Below, in pieces: positions 49,954 through 57,153 of a DNA stretch of 64,000 bases. The number at the start of each line of letters is the position of its first letter. The stretch's first letter is position 1. Both the position numbers and the translations under genes were made by a program. The notes under the pieces are model-generated. The model was given only the letters and a program-made list of their open reading frames with translations, had not been told where the DNA came from and did not search any database. Origin of the DNA: Pedobacter frigidisoli (GTDB lineage Bacteria; Bacteroidota; Bacteroidia; Sphingobacteriales; Sphingobacteriaceae); contig NZ_SJSN01000008.1 of NCBI RefSeq assembly GCF_004331675.1, positions 124,001 through 188,000 of the forward strand, read 5' to 3'.

Positions 49954-50457
49954 ATGAAAACGATTTGCTCAATACTTTTAATGCTTTCAAGCTATTTGCC
50001 GATGGAAAAAAATGCACCAGTGGCTAAGCTAGATTTGAAAAAATATTCGGGAACCTGGTATTCATTATATTCTATCCCAACAATTTTTGATAAGGGAAGC
50101 AGGGAAACTACAACGAAATACACCTTGAATAAAGATGGGTTTTACAATGTGTTAACTACTTATAAAAAGCCTAACGACGAGAAAATATATTCTAGAAATT
50201 CGAAGATGTTTCCATCGGATGAGGGAAATAATGGCGAATTACAAGCGCAATTTATTTGGCCAATTAAAGTAGATTATTGGATTATCGAATTGGCTGAAGA
50301 TTATTCTTATGTAGTTGTTGGTCACCCAGACCATAAATTTTTATTCATCATGAGCCGCAATCAAACAATGCCGAAGAAAACTCATGATGAAATTGTTGCC
50401 CGCTGTAAGGCAAAAGGTTATGAAGTAAGTAAACTTACTGCACAGTTTAAAGGCTAG
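49954..50457 (+). CDS. Lipocalin family protein (Blc-like)
   Basis: The 167-residue protein has an N-terminal hydrophobic segment ([13 protein letters not shown]) and a lipocalin domain with the G-x-W motif ([12 protein letters not shown]), [33 protein letters not shown] (the second motif) and [17 protein letters not shown]. These features match bacterial Blc-type outer-membrane lipocalins that bind fatty acids or lysophospholipids. The lipobox Cys is not clear, so it may be soluble in the periplasm. It overlaps the convergent gene by 11 bases. Confidence 0.9.
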   Translation: MKTICSILLMLSSYLPMEKNAPVAKLDLKKYSGTWYSLYSIPTIFDKGSRETTTKYTLNKDGFYNVLTTYKKPNDEKIYSRNSKMFPSDEGNNGELQAQFIWPIKVDYWIIELAEDYSYVVVGHPDHKFLFIMSRNQTMPKKTHDEIVARCKAKGYEVSKLTAQFKG

Positions 50458-50857
50458 GTTGAGCGATTATTTTTTCACCGCGTTTAACGCTGAAAAGCAT
50501 AAATAAAACACCAACCAAAAGTACAATCCATCCCCATTGGAAATGAACAACTTTACCAATTAGCTTATTGGCGAAACCGTATTTTGTGTAATTGTTTGAG
50601 GTAAAATAAACGGCTACTATCGCTAAAACATACCATATTGCCATCACAAAACTCATGAAACGAAATGCGCCTACTTTTCTGATAAAAAGAATCAGAACTG
50701 AAAGTGCAATAATTGCATAGGTAATCAGAAATAATCTTGCATCAGATTGATATAGATTCCAGTTACCTTTAATCGGCACTTTCAACATTGGGCAGAAACC
50801 AGCAATAACGCACAATAAAATGCCTAACCACGCTCTGAATTTATTTAAAACTAACAT
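50447..50857 (-). CDS. Four-helix membrane protein of unknown function
   Basis: The 136-residue protein has four hydrophobic segments (about 8-25, 38-57, 68-90 and 110-128) and short charged loops. No motif is recognised. It is convergent with the lipocalin gene, overlapping by 11 bases. A TTCCGAC tandem array lies just beyond its start. Confidence 0.75.
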   Translation of the reverse strand: MLVLNKFRAWLGILLCVIAGFCPMLKVPIKGNWNLYQSDARLFLITYAIIALSVLILFIRKVGAFRFMSFVMAIWYVLAIVAVYFTSNNYTKYGFANKLIGKVVHFQWGWIVLLVGVLFMLFSVKRGEKIIAQPSL

Positions 50858-50919
50858 TTTATGTTTAACTGTATATTTGTTTAAATCGGTTAATTATACC
50901 TAACTTGTTTGTCATTTTC

Positions 50920-51052
50920 TTCCGACTTCCGACTTCCGACTTCCGACTTCCGACTTCCGACTTCCGACTTCCGACTTCCGACTTCCGACTTCCGACTTCC
51001 GACTTCCGACTTCCGACTTCCGACTTCCGACTTCCGACTTCCAACTTCCGAC
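50920..51052. repeat. TTCCGAC tandem array, 19 units
   Basis: Nineteen consecutive seven-base units TTCCGAC (133 bases), 18 perfect and one variant (TTCCAAC, the eighteenth). Because 7 is not a multiple of 3, all frames cycle through LPTSDFR-like or SRKSEVG-like repeats; these apparent ORFs are artefacts. It begins after the membrane-protein gene and ends seven bases from the gldC stop. Confidence 0.95.
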
Positions 51053-51059
51053 TAATGAC

Positions 51060-51395
51060 CTATTGCCCCTCAATAATCCCCATTTTATCGGCGAAGTGTG
51101 CACAGTAATCACGCAAATCTTCAACTATTAAAGTTTCATTTGTAGCTTTCAAGAAAGTATCGCCCATGGTCTGCAAAGTTTCATAAAAGAAACGTTTCAT
51201 TTCATCAACAGGCATATCTTTTGTCCAAAGGTCTAATCGCATTGAGTTTTTGTAGTTATGGTCCCAAAGTGCAAGAATCATTGCTTTCACGGGCACTTTA
51301 TCGGTACTTCCAGCATCCGTGCTTTCCCAAAGCAAGTTTTCTGGATTATTAGTATCATCTAACTCAACGGTTATTGTTATTTTTTCTTGTCTCAT
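51060..51395 (-). CDS. gldC: Gliding motility protein GldC
   Basis: I set the start at the ATG at 51395 (MRQEKITITVELDDTNNPE; 111 residues); an earlier start adds six residues. The sequence matches GldC of Bacteroidota: LLWESTDAGS, KAMILALWDHNYKNSMRLDLWTKDMPVDEM, LQTMGDTFLKATNE, LRDYCAHFADKMG. GldC is a small soluble protein that supports gliding and type IX secretion in Flavobacterium. It is conserved in non-gliding Bacteroidota as well. The stop lies seven bases from the TTCCGAC array. Confidence 0.92.
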   Translation of the reverse strand: MRQEKITITVELDDTNNPENLLWESTDAGSTDKVPVKAMILALWDHNYKNSMRLDLWTKDMPVDEMKRFFYETLQTMGDTFLKATNETLIVEDLRDYCAHFADKMGIIEGQ

Positions 51396-51406
51396 TTTTA
51401 AGATTG

Positions 51407-51510
51407 ATTTCACCGATTTAAAAGGATTTCACCAATTCTACCGATTTAATTTAAGGATGCAAAGATGATTAATTTTTAGTGATTACGCCGATTAAATGGA
51501 TTTCTCAGAT
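51407..51510. repeat. GATTT-rich short-repeat spacer before gldC
   Basis: Words such as GATTTCACCGATTT, GGATTTCACCAATTC and TACCGATTTAATTT repeat irregularly. It resembles the GGATTT-rich spacer at 58728-58800. No gene or promoter is clear here. Confidence 0.4.
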
Positions 51511-51527
51511 TAATGATTACAAATATT

Positions 51528-51800
51528 TTACGTTAGCTTTTGAATAATCACTATCAAGATTGCTGTGAAAACAATGAAAATCGATTCTACTACCCAAATT
51601 CTTTTAAGGTCTTTAAGCGTGAAACGGAAAATCAAATCGGTAATAAATGTAACCAGAATCAGGCAGCCCAGAATAAGCAAATAAAAACCACTCATATCAA
51701 TATGTCGCGGCGCATTATCTTTCGGACTTAAAATATTAAAAGCCGCTAAACCTAATCCTACAGCTCCAATTATATTTAAAGGCGTAATCCTCAGCTTCAT
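51528..51800 (-). CDS. Small three-helix membrane protein
   Basis: The 90-residue protein has three hydrophobic segments (about 9-21, 36-55, 70-88) separated by short charged loops (SPKDNAPRHIDM, FRFTLKDLKR). No family is recognised. Its ATG overlaps the TAA of the helicase gene (TAATG at 51798-51802), so it is translationally coupled to it. Confidence 0.78.
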   Translation of the reverse strand: MKLRITPLNIIGAVGLGLAAFNILSPKDNAPRHIDMSGFYLLILGCLILVTFITDLIFRFTLKDLKRIWVVESIFIVFTAILIVIIQKLT

Positions 51801-53146
51801 TACTTTTTCTTATCGAATTTTTTACCTTTTTTGAAAGTCTTTACAACTTTACCTGCCTTAGCTTTTGCCTTTTCCCTTACCTTTTTTTCTATCGCAGCAG
51901 CATGTTTTTTCTCGTGGAAAGCACCTTGAAAATCAGGGTCTTCCTTGCGTTTCTGCATATCAATCTCTTTCGCAATATGCTGGCGTTCCTCATAAGGCGT
52001 TTCATCAATAAAAACACCCTCCGGAATTTCAGCCACAGGAATATATTGGCGAATTAACTTTTCAATTTTACGGATGTAATATTTCTCTGCATCTGTTGCG
52101 AAAGTAATGGCATCACCCTTAGAAAAAGCTCTACCCGTACGACCGATTCTGTGAACATAATCTTCAATTATAATTGGTACATCGAAGTTAATTACATGGC
52201 TCACATCACTTACATCAATACCCCTACTCGCCACATCGGTTGCTACCAAAACGCGAATATTACCCTCTTTAAAGCTATTAATAGAGTTAATTCTCGTATT
52301 CTGCCCTTTATTCGCATGGATTACCCGAACATTTGCTGCGCCGTATCTACGTTCAATAAAGCTGTAAATATTATCGGCAACAGTTTTAGTTTTACAAAAA
52401 ATAATAAGACGGTTAAAAGTCTCATCATTTTTCAAAAGATGCTGCAATAGGTTAATTTTCGTTTTAAAATTCGGAACATAATACAAAGCCTGTGTAACAT
52501 TTGCCGCTGGCGTTGCTTGTTCTGATGCCTCAATTACCAATGGATTATTTAAAAAATCGCCTGCAATTTTCTGCACCAAATCGCTCATCGTTGCCGAGAA
52601 CAATAAATTTTGGCGTTTGCGAGGAACGATTTCCAAAATCCGATGAATGGAGCCAATGAAACCCATATCCATCATTTTATCTGCCTCATCCAACACCAAA
52701 AACTTAAGGCTTTGGGTGTTAATATCGCCAGCTAAATATAAATCAAGGAATCTACCAGGGGTCGCAATTAAAATATCAACACCTTTTGCAATCTGTTCTT
52801 TTTGCGTCTTCGGACCAATTCCGCCGAAAATTACTAGCGAACGTAAATCAGTATAAACCGAAAATAACTTCACTTGCTCGGCAATCTGCATCGCCAATTC
52901 GCGTGTTGGCGATAAAATCAAAGCCCTCGGATTTTCGCCTTGGGCATATTTCAATTGCATTAAAATCGGCAAAACAAAAGCCGCGGTTTTACCGGTTCCA
53001 GTCTCGGCAATACCGAAAATATCCTGTCCAGATAACACTGGCGCAATTGCTTTTTCCTGTATTGGCGTGGCAACGGTGTAACCTGCATCGGCAACTGCAT
53101 TTAAAATTTGCCTGTTTAACTTAAATTCTTCGAACGATTTTGCCAT
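51800..53146 (-). CDS. DEAD-box ATP-dependent RNA helicase (RhlE-like)
   Basis: I set the start at the ATG at 53146 (MAKSFEEFKLNRQI; 448 residues). All DEAD-box motifs are present: the Q motif (FEEFKLNRQILNAV and TPIQEKAI), I (AETGTGKTA), Ia (PTRELAMQIAEQ), II (DEADKM), III (SATMS), IV (IIFCKTKT), V (ATDVASRGID) and VI (HRIGRTGRAF). The tail is very basic (KKVREKAKAKAGKV), which aids RNA binding. RhlE/DbpA-type helicases act in ribosome assembly and RNA decay. TATCTTTG at 53160-53153 is a likely -7 box just upstream. Confidence 0.94.
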   Translation of the reverse strand: MAKSFEEFKLNRQILNAVADAGYTVATPIQEKAIAPVLSGQDIFGIAETGTGKTAAFVLPILMQLKYAQGENPRALILSPTRELAMQIAEQVKLFSVYTDLRSLVIFGGIGPKTQKEQIAKGVDILIATPGRFLDLYLAGDINTQSLKFLVLDEADKMMDMGFIGSIHRILEIVPRKRQNLLFSATMSDLVQKIAGDFLNNPLVIEASEQATPAANVTQALYYVPNFKTKINLLQHLLKNDETFNRLIIFCKTKTVADNIYSFIERRYGAANVRVIHANKGQNTRINSINSFKEGNIRVLVATDVASRGIDVSDVSHVINFDVPIIIEDYVHRIGRTGRAFSKGDAITFATDAEKYYIRKIEKLIRQYIPVAEIPEGVFIDETPYEERQHIAKEIDMQKRKEDPDFQGAFHEKKHAAAIEKKVREKAKAKAGKVVKTFKKGKKFDKKK

Positions 53147-53190
53147 AGCGCACAAAGATAGGTTTTTTAAGCTTAAAGCTTAAAATTAGT

Positions 53191-53221
53191 CTGGAGTTCG
53201 GAGTCTTTAGTCATGAGTCGC
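53191..53221. repeat. GGAGTTCGGAGTCTTTAGTC repeat
   Basis: GGAGTTCGGAGTCTTTAGTC is the exact reverse complement of the copy between fdx and iscX (36229-36248). Confidence 0.7.
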
Positions 53222-53233
53222 AAACCCAATCGC

Positions 53234-53270
53234 GAAGTCAAAGTCCCCTTTAGGGGATTTAGGGGTAAAG
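53234..53270. repeat. Solo right-end fragment of DUF559-type element
   Basis: GAAGTCAAAGTCCCCTTTAG (53234-53253) followed by GGGATTTAGGGGT closely matches GAAAGTCAAAGCCCCCTTTA and GGGGTTGGGGGTTT at the right end of the element at 56364-56483. No left end is found nearby. Confidence 0.6.
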
Positions 53271-53423
53271 CAGTTTCAGTAATTCTTCGGTTAAGACGGT
53301 CCTGCCATTCGCTTTACTTCGCAAATCAGCCGCGAGGGCTGATGCTACGTGCCCGCTACTGTCACGTTTATTTAACTTAAACCTATGCTAAAAACTCAAT
53401 TTCCACCTTTCATGCGCCCAAAT

Positions 53424-53457
53424 CTTGATACTTGATACTCGCTACTTAATACTAATT
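53424..53457. repeat. TTGATACT octamer cluster before pyrC
   Basis: Units TTGATACT, TTGATACT, CGCTACTT, AATACTAA match the 34-base cluster directly before hisH (12180-12213). Confidence 0.7.
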
Positions 53458-53473
53458 TGCTACCTTTGAAACC

Positions 53474-54808
53474 ATGAATTCTTACCTGATAAAAGCCGCC
53501 ACAATTGTAAATGAGGGACAAAAAATTGTTGCTGACGTATTAATTAAAAATGGATTTATTGAGAAAATCGGTCAAAATTTATCGGCACTAGATGCAACGG
53601 AAATTAATGCCGAGGGTCAATACCTTTTACCAGGAATGATTGATGACCAGGTTCATTTTCGTGAGCCAGGTTTAACACATAAAGCAGATATTTTTACAGA
53701 AAGTATGGCCGCCGTAGCTGGTGGAATCACCTCTTTCATGGAAATGCCAAACACGATTCCTAATACCTTAACTCAAGATTTACTTCAAGATAAATACGAT
53801 ATCGCTGCTGAAATGTCTTTAGCCAATTACTCATTTTATATGGGTGCCAGCAACGATAACATTGAACAAGTCTTAAAAACCGACCCGAAAAATGTTTGCG
53901 GGATTAAAGTTTTTATGGGTTCATCGACCGGAAATATGTTGGTTGATAATGAAAAAACGCTAGAAAATATTTTTAGCAAAGCACCAATTTTGGTTGCGAC
54001 ACACTGTGAAGATGAGGCAACTATCCGCCATAATCTAGCAGAATTTATGGCAAAGTATGGCGATGATTTAACCATCGAAATGCATCCGCTGATTCGAAGC
54101 GCTGAAGCTTGTTACAAATCTTCATCTTTAGCGGTTGAATTGGCAAAAGCATATCAAACACGTTTGCATATTCTTCACATTTCTACAGCGAAAGAAATTG
54201 CACTTTTCGATAATACAATCGCATTAAAAGATAAAAAAATCACTGCAGAAGCTTGCGTTCATCACCTTTGGTTTAACGATAAAGATTATGGAACGAAAGG
54301 CAATTTCATTAAATGGAACCCTGCTGTTAAAACTGAAGAAGACCAAAACGGAATTTTAGCAGGCGTTTTAAATGATAATATTGATGTGATTGCTACCGAC
54401 CATGCGCCACATACTCTAGAAGAAAAGAACCAGCCTTATTCGCAAGCACCATCAGGCGGACCATTGGTTCAACATGCTTTACCTGCGTTATTGGAAATGC
54501 ACTTGCAAGGTAAAATCTCATTAGAAAAAATCGTGGAGAAAACAGCTCATAATCTGGCCATTTGTTTTGATATCGAAAAACGCGGTTTCATTCGCGAGGG
54601 TTATTGGGCAGATTTGGTTTTGGTTGATTTAAAAGATGAATGGAAAGTAACCAAGCTTAATAATTTCTACAAATGTGGATGGAGTCCTTTTGATGGCGAC
54701 ACCTTTCAAGCAAGCGTTACGCACACATTTGTATCTGGAAATTTAGCTTATCAGAAAGGCAGATTCACTACCGACCAGATTGGCAAGCGACTAACTTTTG
54801 CAAGATAG
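53474..54808 (+). CDS. pyrC: Dihydroorotase
   Basis: The 444-residue protein is an amidohydrolase of the class I dihydroorotase type. It has the HxH zinc motif in DDQVHFREPGLTHK, GGITSFMEMPNT, HCEDEATI, ICGIKVFMGSS-like CGIKVFMGSSTGNM, the third histidine in LHILHISTAKE and the catalytic Asp in ATDHAPHTLEEK. It closes carbamoyl-aspartate to dihydroorotate in pyrimidine synthesis. A lysine for carbamylation is expected in the CGIKVFMG segment. The type-I length and unlinked position are normal for Bacteroidota. Confidence 0.94.
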   Translation: MNSYLIKAATIVNEGQKIVADVLIKNGFIEKIGQNLSALDATEINAEGQYLLPGMIDDQVHFREPGLTHKADIFTESMAAVAGGITSFMEMPNTIPNTLTQDLLQDKYDIAAEMSLANYSFYMGASNDNIEQVLKTDPKNVCGIKVFMGSSTGNMLVDNEKTLENIFSKAPILVATHCEDEATIRHNLAEFMAKYGDDLTIEMHPLIRSAEACYKSSSLAVELAKAYQTRLHILHISTAKEIALFDNTIALKDKKITAEACVHHLWFNDKDYGTKGNFIKWNPAVKTEEDQNGILAGVLNDNIDVIATDHAPHTLEEKNQPYSQAPSGGPLVQHALPALLEMHLQGKISLEKIVEKTAHNLAICFDIEKRGFIREGYWADLVLVDLKDEWKVTKLNNFYKCGWSPFDGDTFQASVTHTFVSGNLAYQKGRFTTDQIGKRLTFAR

Positions 54809-54814
54809 ATTTGT

Positions 54815-54822
54815 TATATTTG
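54815..54822 (+). promoter_or_regulatory. Putative -7 box of toxin-antitoxin operon
   Basis: TATATTTG at 54815-54822, 20 bases before the antitoxin ATG, fits TAnnTTTG. The upstream TTTG (54797-54800) is only 14 bases away, so the -33 element is uncertain. Confidence 0.4.
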
Positions 54823-54841
54823 TTTATTAAGCAACATCAAA

Positions 54842-55039
54842 ATGGAAACTTTAATCGCACATCCTAAAAACGAAGAACAAGCCACAGCTTTAAAAGCGGT
54901 GATGAAAGTTTTGAAAATTGATTTTGAAACTGAAGAAAGTCCTTATAATCCAGAATTTGTTGCAAAAATAAAAAGAGGTCAAGAACAAATAAAAGCTGGA
55001 AAAGGTATTAAGATTGCTATTGAGGATTTGTGGAAATAG
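54842..55039 (+). CDS. Antitoxin (DUF2683-type)
   Basis: The 65-residue protein begins METLIAHPKNEEQATALKAVM, an N-terminal strand-helix pattern, and continues with a charged linker and a C-terminal helix (EFVAKIKRGQEQIKAGKGIKI). It precedes a YoeB/Txe toxin by three bases. It looks like the DUF2683 antitoxin type rather than the YefM/Phd fold usual for YoeB. It should bind the toxin with its C-terminal part and repress the operon. The family call is from pattern memory and moderate. Confidence 0.82.
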   Translation: METLIAHPKNEEQATALKAVMKVLKIDFETEESPYNPEFVAKIKRGQEQIKAGKGIKIAIEDLWK

Positions 55040-55042
55040 CAG

Positions 55043-55303
55043 ATGGAAATTCAGTTCGTTGACGATTCTTTATTAGATATCAAATTTTGGAAGAAATCTG
55101 GGAATAAAGCTATACAAAAGAAAATTGAACAATTAATATTGGCCATTCTTGAAGACCCATATGATGGGATAGGAAAACCAGAAGCGCTGAAACACGAATT
55201 TTCTGGTAAATGGTCTAGAAGAATTAACGAAGAGCATCGAATAATATATGAAGTCATAGAAGATGTTCTATACATATATTCTTTAAAAGGCCATTACAAA
55301 TAA
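55043..55303 (+). CDS. YoeB/Txe family ribosome-dependent mRNA interferase
   Basis: The 86-residue toxin aligns well with E. coli YoeB: GIGKPEALKHEFSGKWSRRI, NEEHRIIYEV, and a C-terminal GHYK. The catalytic residues Glu47, Arg66, His84 and Tyr85 are all present. YoeB cuts mRNA in the ribosomal A site. Its stop overlaps the start of the downstream DUF3810 gene (TAATG at 55301-55305), so that gene may be read through from the toxin-antitoxin promoter. The pair is an insertion candidate between pyrC and the DUF3810 gene. Confidence 0.92.
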   Translation: MEIQFVDDSLLDIKFWKKSGNKAIQKKIEQLILAILEDPYDGIGKPEALKHEFSGKWSRRINEEHRIIYEVIEDVLYIYSLKGHYK

Positions 55304-56373
55304 TGACCTCAATAAAAAAACTTTCTTTAAAAGCTGTCGCCATATTTAGCATAGCGCTGTTGATTTACATCTTCGGACTCTTCCCTGCCCCTGTTCAAAA
55401 ATATTATTCAACAGGCATTTATCCTTATATTTCTTCTTCACTAAGGTTTACATCCTCAATTTTTCCTTTTGCCATAGGTGATATTGTTTATGCTTTACTA
55501 ATCGGTTTTGTACTTTACAGAATCATCAGATTTTTCAAAAGAAGAAAAGTCTTAAAAAGAGAATACAGAATTATAGTTCCGCTGCAAGTTTTAAACTTTT
55601 TTTTGATTTTATACATCATCTTCAAAATTGTTTGGGGTTTAAATTATAGCCGACCGAGTGTGAGTGAAGAATTAGGTATTGGAAATGAAAAGTATAGCGT
55701 AAAAGAATTGGTTTTACTGGGCGATTTTTTTGTGAAAAAGACTAATGATTTAAAACTTAAGCAAAGCAAAATCCCAGCTTACTCCATAAATGATTTAGAA
55801 ATCAATTCAGCCAAAGCTTACGATCTAATGGAAAAGAAAAATCCATTATTTCGCTATTCAAATCCTTGTTTAAAAGCGGTTTTAAATTCGTGGTTAATTA
55901 GTAAAGCTGGCATTGAGGGGTATTATGCGCCTTTAACTGGGGAAGCGAATATGAATATGAAGCTGCCAGATTTTGTAAAACCCTATGTTTCCTGCCATGA
56001 AATTGCACACCAATTAGGAATTGCTTATGAAGATGAAGCAAATCTTTTAGGGTATTTAACCGCAAGTAACAGTCCTGATGTGAACTACCAATATTCTGCG
56101 AACTATGAAATGTTGCGCTATATTTTGTTCGAAATCAGAATGAAATCGCCTGATGATTACAAGTTACTCCACGATAAATTATCAGTTGGCGTTCTTGCTG
56201 ATTTTAAAACCGAAAAAGAATTTTGGCGTAAATATAATGGCGATATGTTTGGCTACATGGATGTCGCTTTTGATAGTTTTTTAAAACTCAATAACCAGAA
56301 AAAAGGAATCGACAGCTATCAGGATATTGTGATTTGGCTATGGAATATACATAAGAGAGAAATCACCCCCTAG
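55303..56373 (+). CDS. DUF3810 membrane protein with HExxH-like motif
   Basis: The 356-residue protein has three N-terminal hydrophobic segments (about 10-30, 45-70 and 90-107). A soluble domain of about 250 residues follows with VSCHEIAHQLGIAYEDEANLL, read in part as CHEIAHQLGIAYEDEA. HEIAH is an HExxH zinc-metalloprotease signature and EDEAN could supply the third ligand. DUF3810 proteins are known from Bacteroidota and Firmicutes without an assigned function. The start overlaps the toxin stop. The last codons and stop (EITP, TAG at 56371) are contributed by the left end of a palindromic element. Confidence 0.88.
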   Translation: MTSIKKLSLKAVAIFSIALLIYIFGLFPAPVQKYYSTGIYPYISSSLRFTSSIFPFAIGDIVYALLIGFVLYRIIRFFKRRKVLKREYRIIVPLQVLNFFLILYIIFKIVWGLNYSRPSVSEELGIGNEKYSVKELVLLGDFFVKKTNDLKLKQSKIPAYSINDLEINSAKAYDLMEKKNPLFRYSNPCLKAVLNSWLISKAGIEGYYAPLTGEANMNMKLPDFVKPYVSCHEIAHQLGIAYEDEANLLGYLTASNSPDVNYQYSANYEMLRYILFEIRMKSPDDYKLLHDKLSVGVLADFKTEKEFWRKYNGDMFGYMDVAFDSFLKLNNQKKGIDSYQDIVIWLWNIHKREITP

Positions 56374-56483
56374 CCCCCTAAAAGGGGAACTCAATGCATG
56401 ATGAAAAAGCATTGCTTATTTTCTATCAAAAACCAAACATGAACGATAGAAAGTCAAAGCCCCCTTTAGGGGGTTGGGGGTTT
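56364..56483. mobile_element. Gene-less relative of the DUF559 cassette (MITE-like)
   Basis: The left end (CACCCCCTAG, CCCCCTAAAAGGGG; 56364-56387) and right end (GCCCCCTTTAGGGGG, TTGGGGGTTT; 56459-56483) match the ends of the DUF559 cassette at 13557-14055. The bases just inside the left end also match: CATGATGAAAAAGCATTG here and CATGATGGAAAAGCATAG in the cassette. The interior is only about 70 bases and has no gene. The element supplies the stop codons of both converging genes. Confidence 0.7.
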
Positions 56484-57063
56484 AGCCATGTATCGCCTCT
56501 TTTGTTCCGAAACTTTGAATCAATTCGCCCTCAAATTCCAACCATGCTGCCCAGCGTTTATCTACATCAACATCGGTACTATATTTACGAGCGAAATTTA
56601 AAAAAGTAGTATAATGCCCAGCTTCTGAAACCATTAACTCATGGTAAAATTTGGCCAATTCTTTATCTTCGATATTTAAGGATAATACACGGAATCTTTC
56701 GCAACTTCTAGCCTCAATCATTGCGGCAAACAAAAGTCTGTCGATAAAAGCTTGATTTCTGCTTCCGTCTTTCTTGCTAAACTTTACCAAGCGACCAACA
56801 TAATCATCTTTACGTTCGCGGCTTAATGTGTAACCACGTTCTTTTATAATATTAATTACCATCTGGAAATGCTGCATTTCTTCAATCGCGATGGCTGTTA
56901 ATTCATCAACTAAATCCTGATGCTCTGAATTTTGGGTGATTAAAGTAATGGCATTTGATGCTGCTTTTTGTTCGCACCAGGCATGGTCAGATAAAATTTC
57001 CTCTAGATTCGATTCCGCTATATTTGCCCAACGTGGGTCTGTCAACAATTTTAATCCTAACAT
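56482..57063 (-). CDS. miaE: tRNA 2-methylthio-N6-isopentenyladenosine-37 hydroxylase
   Basis: I set the start at the ATG at 57063 (MLGLKLLTDPRWANIAES; 193 residues), the usual N-terminus in Bacteroidota. An upstream in-frame ATG at 57144 would translate through the palindrome at 57108. The ferritin-like di-iron ligands appear as EEILSDHAWCEQKAASNA, ELTAIAIEEMQHFQ, LFAAMIEARSCERF and MVSEAGHYTTFL (Glu and ExxH pairs). MiaE hydroxylates ms2i6A at position 37 of tRNAs, using oxygen. It is convergent with the DUF3810 gene. Confidence 0.93.
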   Translation of the reverse strand: MLGLKLLTDPRWANIAESNLEEILSDHAWCEQKAASNAITLITQNSEHQDLVDELTAIAIEEMQHFQMVINIIKERGYTLSRERKDDYVGRLVKFSKKDGSRNQAFIDRLLFAAMIEARSCERFRVLSLNIEDKELAKFYHELMVSEAGHYTTFLNFARKYSTDVDVDKRWAAWLEFEGELIQSFGTKEAIHG

Positions 57064-57107
57064 GTGGTGGTATAATTGAGCTGCAAAATTAAGAATTTCC
57101 TGCACAG

Positions 57108-57127
57108 CCCACGATTTAAATCGTGGG
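57108..57127. repeat. Perfect 20-base palindrome upstream of miaE
   Basis: CCCACGATTTAAATCGTGGG is a perfect palindrome between miaE and the divergent glycosyltransferase gene. Its form recalls REP palindromes mobilised by Y1/RAYT transposases; no such gene is in the window. Confidence 0.75.
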
Positions 57128-57153
57128 TTATGTTTATTTTGCACAAATTTTAA

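Larger units (their letters stand above)
53147..53473. other. Intergenic repeat region between helicase and pyrC
   Basis: The 327 bases hold, from left to right, a GACTC-type repeat (53191-53221), a right-end-like fragment of the DUF559 element (53234-53270), a degenerate GAGGGCTGATGCTACGTG stretch (near 53335) and a TTGATACT octamer cluster (53424-53457). A TACCTTTG box (53461-53468) precedes pyrC. No gene is seen. Confidence 0.6.

Noticed and set aside
50920-51052. Possible CRISPR array
   Set aside because: Units are 7 bases with no spacers and no cas genes nearby.
50905-51124. Two opposing ORFs of about 67-70 codons over the TTCCGAC array
   Set aside because: They are translations of a seven-base tandem repeat, open in every frame; no start signal or conserved sequence supports them.
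57064-57144. Upstream extension of miaE
   Set aside because: It reads through the palindrome at 57108-57127 and does not resemble MiaE N-termini.
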